Positions 62,685 to 64,000 of a stretch of 64,000 nucleotides of DNA are shown here, in pieces. This DNA is from Pandoraea sp. PE-S2T-3 (GTDB taxonomy: Bacteria; Pseudomonadota; Gammaproteobacteria; Burkholderiales; Burkholderiaceae), in contig NZ_NGUQ01000037.1 in assembly GCF_002179965.1 (NCBI RefSeq), positions 186,001-250,000 on the forward strand. The letters run 5' to 3'. The notes under the pieces were generated by a model. That model was not told where the DNA came from and did not search any database. It saw only the letters and a program-made list of their open reading frames with translations. Position numbers and translations under genes: made by a program. How positions within the stretch are numbered: the stretch's first letter is position 1; each line of letters opens with the position of its first letter.

Positions 62685-63889
62685 CGAAGGGCCTCCGCGC
62701 GCGAGAGAATCACACTGGCGTTGTTGCCGCCGAATGCGTACGCGTTTGTCATCACATGGTGGGGCGGTCGGCCGAGGGTGGTGCCGCGCGTGGTGAGCCG
62801 CAACGGGCTGAGCGCCGGGTCAGTGGCACCGTCCCAGAGATGCGGTGGCAATCGGCCATCGCCTTCCAGCGTGAGCCAGCAAATGCCGATGCCCGTCGCA
62901 CCTGCGGCACCGAGCAGGTGTCCTGTCATGGGTTTGGTGCCGCTTACCCACGGCGACGCGTCGAAACAGGTATGGGTGGCGAGACTTTCCATAATGTCGT
63001 TTTTCGGGGTGCCGGTCGCATGCAGATGCACGTACTCGATTTGCGAGGGGGCAAGACCCGCGTCGCGCAGGGCGCTGCGAATTGCTTCGATGGCACCCGC
63101 GCCGTCGGGGGCCGGTGCCGAAATGTGATGGGCGTCGCTCGAATCGCCAATGCCGGAAAAAACGATGTTCCCCGGCGTACGCGACATCAGGCAGAGCATC
63201 GCGCCTTCGCCGATGTTGATGCCATCGCGGTGACGGCTCATCGGGCGCGACAGGCCTTGCGATAGCGACTCAAGCGCGCCGAAGCCGCCGAGCGTGAGCG
63301 CGCAGAGCGCGTCCGCGCCCCCGGTTACCACGGCATCGCACACGCCGCTGTCGATGAGGCGCCGTGCCGCTCCGAATGCCTTCGCACTCGACGTGCAGGC
63401 CGTCGAAATCGCGTAGGCGGGGCCGCGAATCCCGAGCAACTCGGCGACAAATTGCGCGGGGGCGCCGAGTGCCTGCTGGATGTAGTGATAGTTGTCCGGC
63501 AACGCGCCGTTGGCCGCAAGCGAGCACAGGGCCGCCTCGCCTTCGGCGATACCCGAGGTGCTCGTGCCGATGACCACGCCGATGCGCGTCGCGCCATGGC
63601 GTTGAATGTGTTGTGCAAGCACGGCACGCAAGGGTTCTGCTGCCGCGACCAAAAACCGATTGTTGCGGCAGTCGTAGCGTTTTAACCGTTCTGGAATCCG
63701 AGGCAGTTCGTGATCGGCGAGCCGCACCGCACCGACCACAGGGGCCGGCGCCGTACCTGCGGCGTGCCAGTTTTCGCGAGGTTGCATGCCTGTCGTATCA
63801 CCGGCAAACAGACGTTCGGCGATACCGGGCAAATCATGGCCCAGCGCATTGATCATGCCGAGCGCGTGGAGGTAGACAGCGGGCTTCAT
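62681..63889 (-). CDS. apeO: Beta-ketoacyl synthase, ApeO-like (402 aa)
   Basis: A KS with C165 in YAISTACTSSAKAFGAARRL, His in YVHLHATGTPKNDIMESLAT, and His in KPMTGHLLGAAGATGIG. It begins MKPAVYLHALGMINALGHDL, the usual opening of aryl-polyene KS proteins. The start overlaps the exporter stop (ATGA). In known systems ApeO pairs with a chain-length factor (ApeC); none lies in the visible part. Confidence 0.9.
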   Translation of the reverse strand: MKPAVYLHALGMINALGHDLPGIAERLFAGDTTGMQPRENWHAAGTAPAPVVGAVRLADHELPRIPERLKRYDCRNNRFLVAAAEPLRAVLAQHIQRHGATRIGVVIGTSTSGIAEGEAALCSLAANGALPDNYHYIQQALGAPAQFVAELLGIRGPAYAISTACTSSAKAFGAARRLIDSGVCDAVVTGGADALCALTLGGFGALESLSQGLSRPMSRHRDGINIGEGAMLCLMSRTPGNIVFSGIGDSSDAHHISAPAPDGAGAIEAIRSALRDAGLAPSQIEYVHLHATGTPKNDIMESLATHTCFDASPWVSGTKPMTGHLLGAAGATGIGICWLTLEGDGRLPPHLWDGATDPALSPLRLTTRGTTLGRPPHHVMTNAYAFGGNNASVILSRAEALR

Positions 63890-64000
63890 GAACGCAACTC
63901 CGGAAAACGCAAGCTGTAGGGTGCGAGCAAAAGTGAGAGGGCAATGCCGATCGTCAAGGTCAGACCGAACGCGTGCAGGCTTGGCATGCCGCTGAAAGCG
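63886..64000 (-). CDS. Exporter of the polyene cluster, C-terminal fragment
   Basis: Only the last ~37 codons are in the window: FSGMPSLHAFGLTLTIGIAL, then SLLLAPYSLRFPELRS and TGA. This is one closing transmembrane helix followed by a short tail, as in MMPL/RND-type exporters that precede the KS in aryl-polyene clusters. The identity is inferred from this helix and its position. Confidence 0.55.
   Translation of the reverse strand, partial: AFSGMPSLHAFGLTLTIGIALSLLLAPYSLRFPELRS

Overview
The window is GC-rich chromosomal DNA of a betaproteobacterium, most probably Burkholderiaceae and perhaps Pandoraea. The assignment rests on the order tig-clpP-clpX-lon-hupB-tRNA-Val-tRNA-Asp-ppiD, a minCDE operon, the minus-strand run msrB, ygiW-like, yciB-bolA-parvulin, and a family-typical purL; the genus is an inference. 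I see no rRNA, CRISPR array, insertion sequence or prophage. Genes are dense on both strands, and strong bidirectional terminators separate convergent units.

Layout. 1-4.5 kb: the rdgC 3' end, then three short-chain dehydrogenases with a TetR and a LysR regulator. 4.7-7.4 kb: a 50-residue membrane protein, a conserved small protein, a structured 352-base leader and minCDE. 7.6-18 kb: an exported DUF1571 protein and a minus-strand fatty-acid degradation operon (tetR, fadE, FabG4-type reductase, MaoC hydratase, FadI-like thiolase, fadD-type ligase). 18-27.6 kb: the proteostasis block tig, clpP, clpX, lon, then hupB, two tRNAs and ppiD. 27.7-35.4 kb: a low-GC two-lobed aspartic-protease-like gene, a Tat-type tesA esterase sharing start-codon bases with an orphan YbbA-like ATPase, pgi, an nnr gene broken by a one-base insertion, and dadA. 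35.6-42.2 kb: purL, then a two-gene unit (double Ig-like protein plus a secreted, internally duplicated halovibrin-like protein) preceded by a perfect 16-bp palindrome. 42.3-46.8 kb: parvulin, bolA, yciB, a YgiW-type OB protein, msrB and selO. 47-57.5 kb: a medium-chain acyl-CoA ligase, a LivHMGF-type ABC transporter without a binding protein, a FadB/FadJ-type bifunctional enzyme, pncA, a PaaI thioesterase and a CurA-type reductase. 57.6-64 kb: a methyltransferase converging on part of an aryl-polyene-type cluster (exporter end, KS, DH, KR, KS, periplasmic protein, KS) that runs off the right edge.

Three themes stand out. Two unlinked fatty-acid modules use different chemistry for the middle of beta-oxidation: MaoC plus FabG4 plus thiolase in one, a fused hydratase/dehydrogenase in the other. 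Protein quality control is concentrated at 18-27 kb, with a heat-shock-type promoter in front of lon. The accessory content most worth attention is the Ig-like/halovibrin pair, the two-lobed protease and the polyene cluster. Short tandem repeats with a 9-base period recur at gene ends and in low-complexity protein tails.
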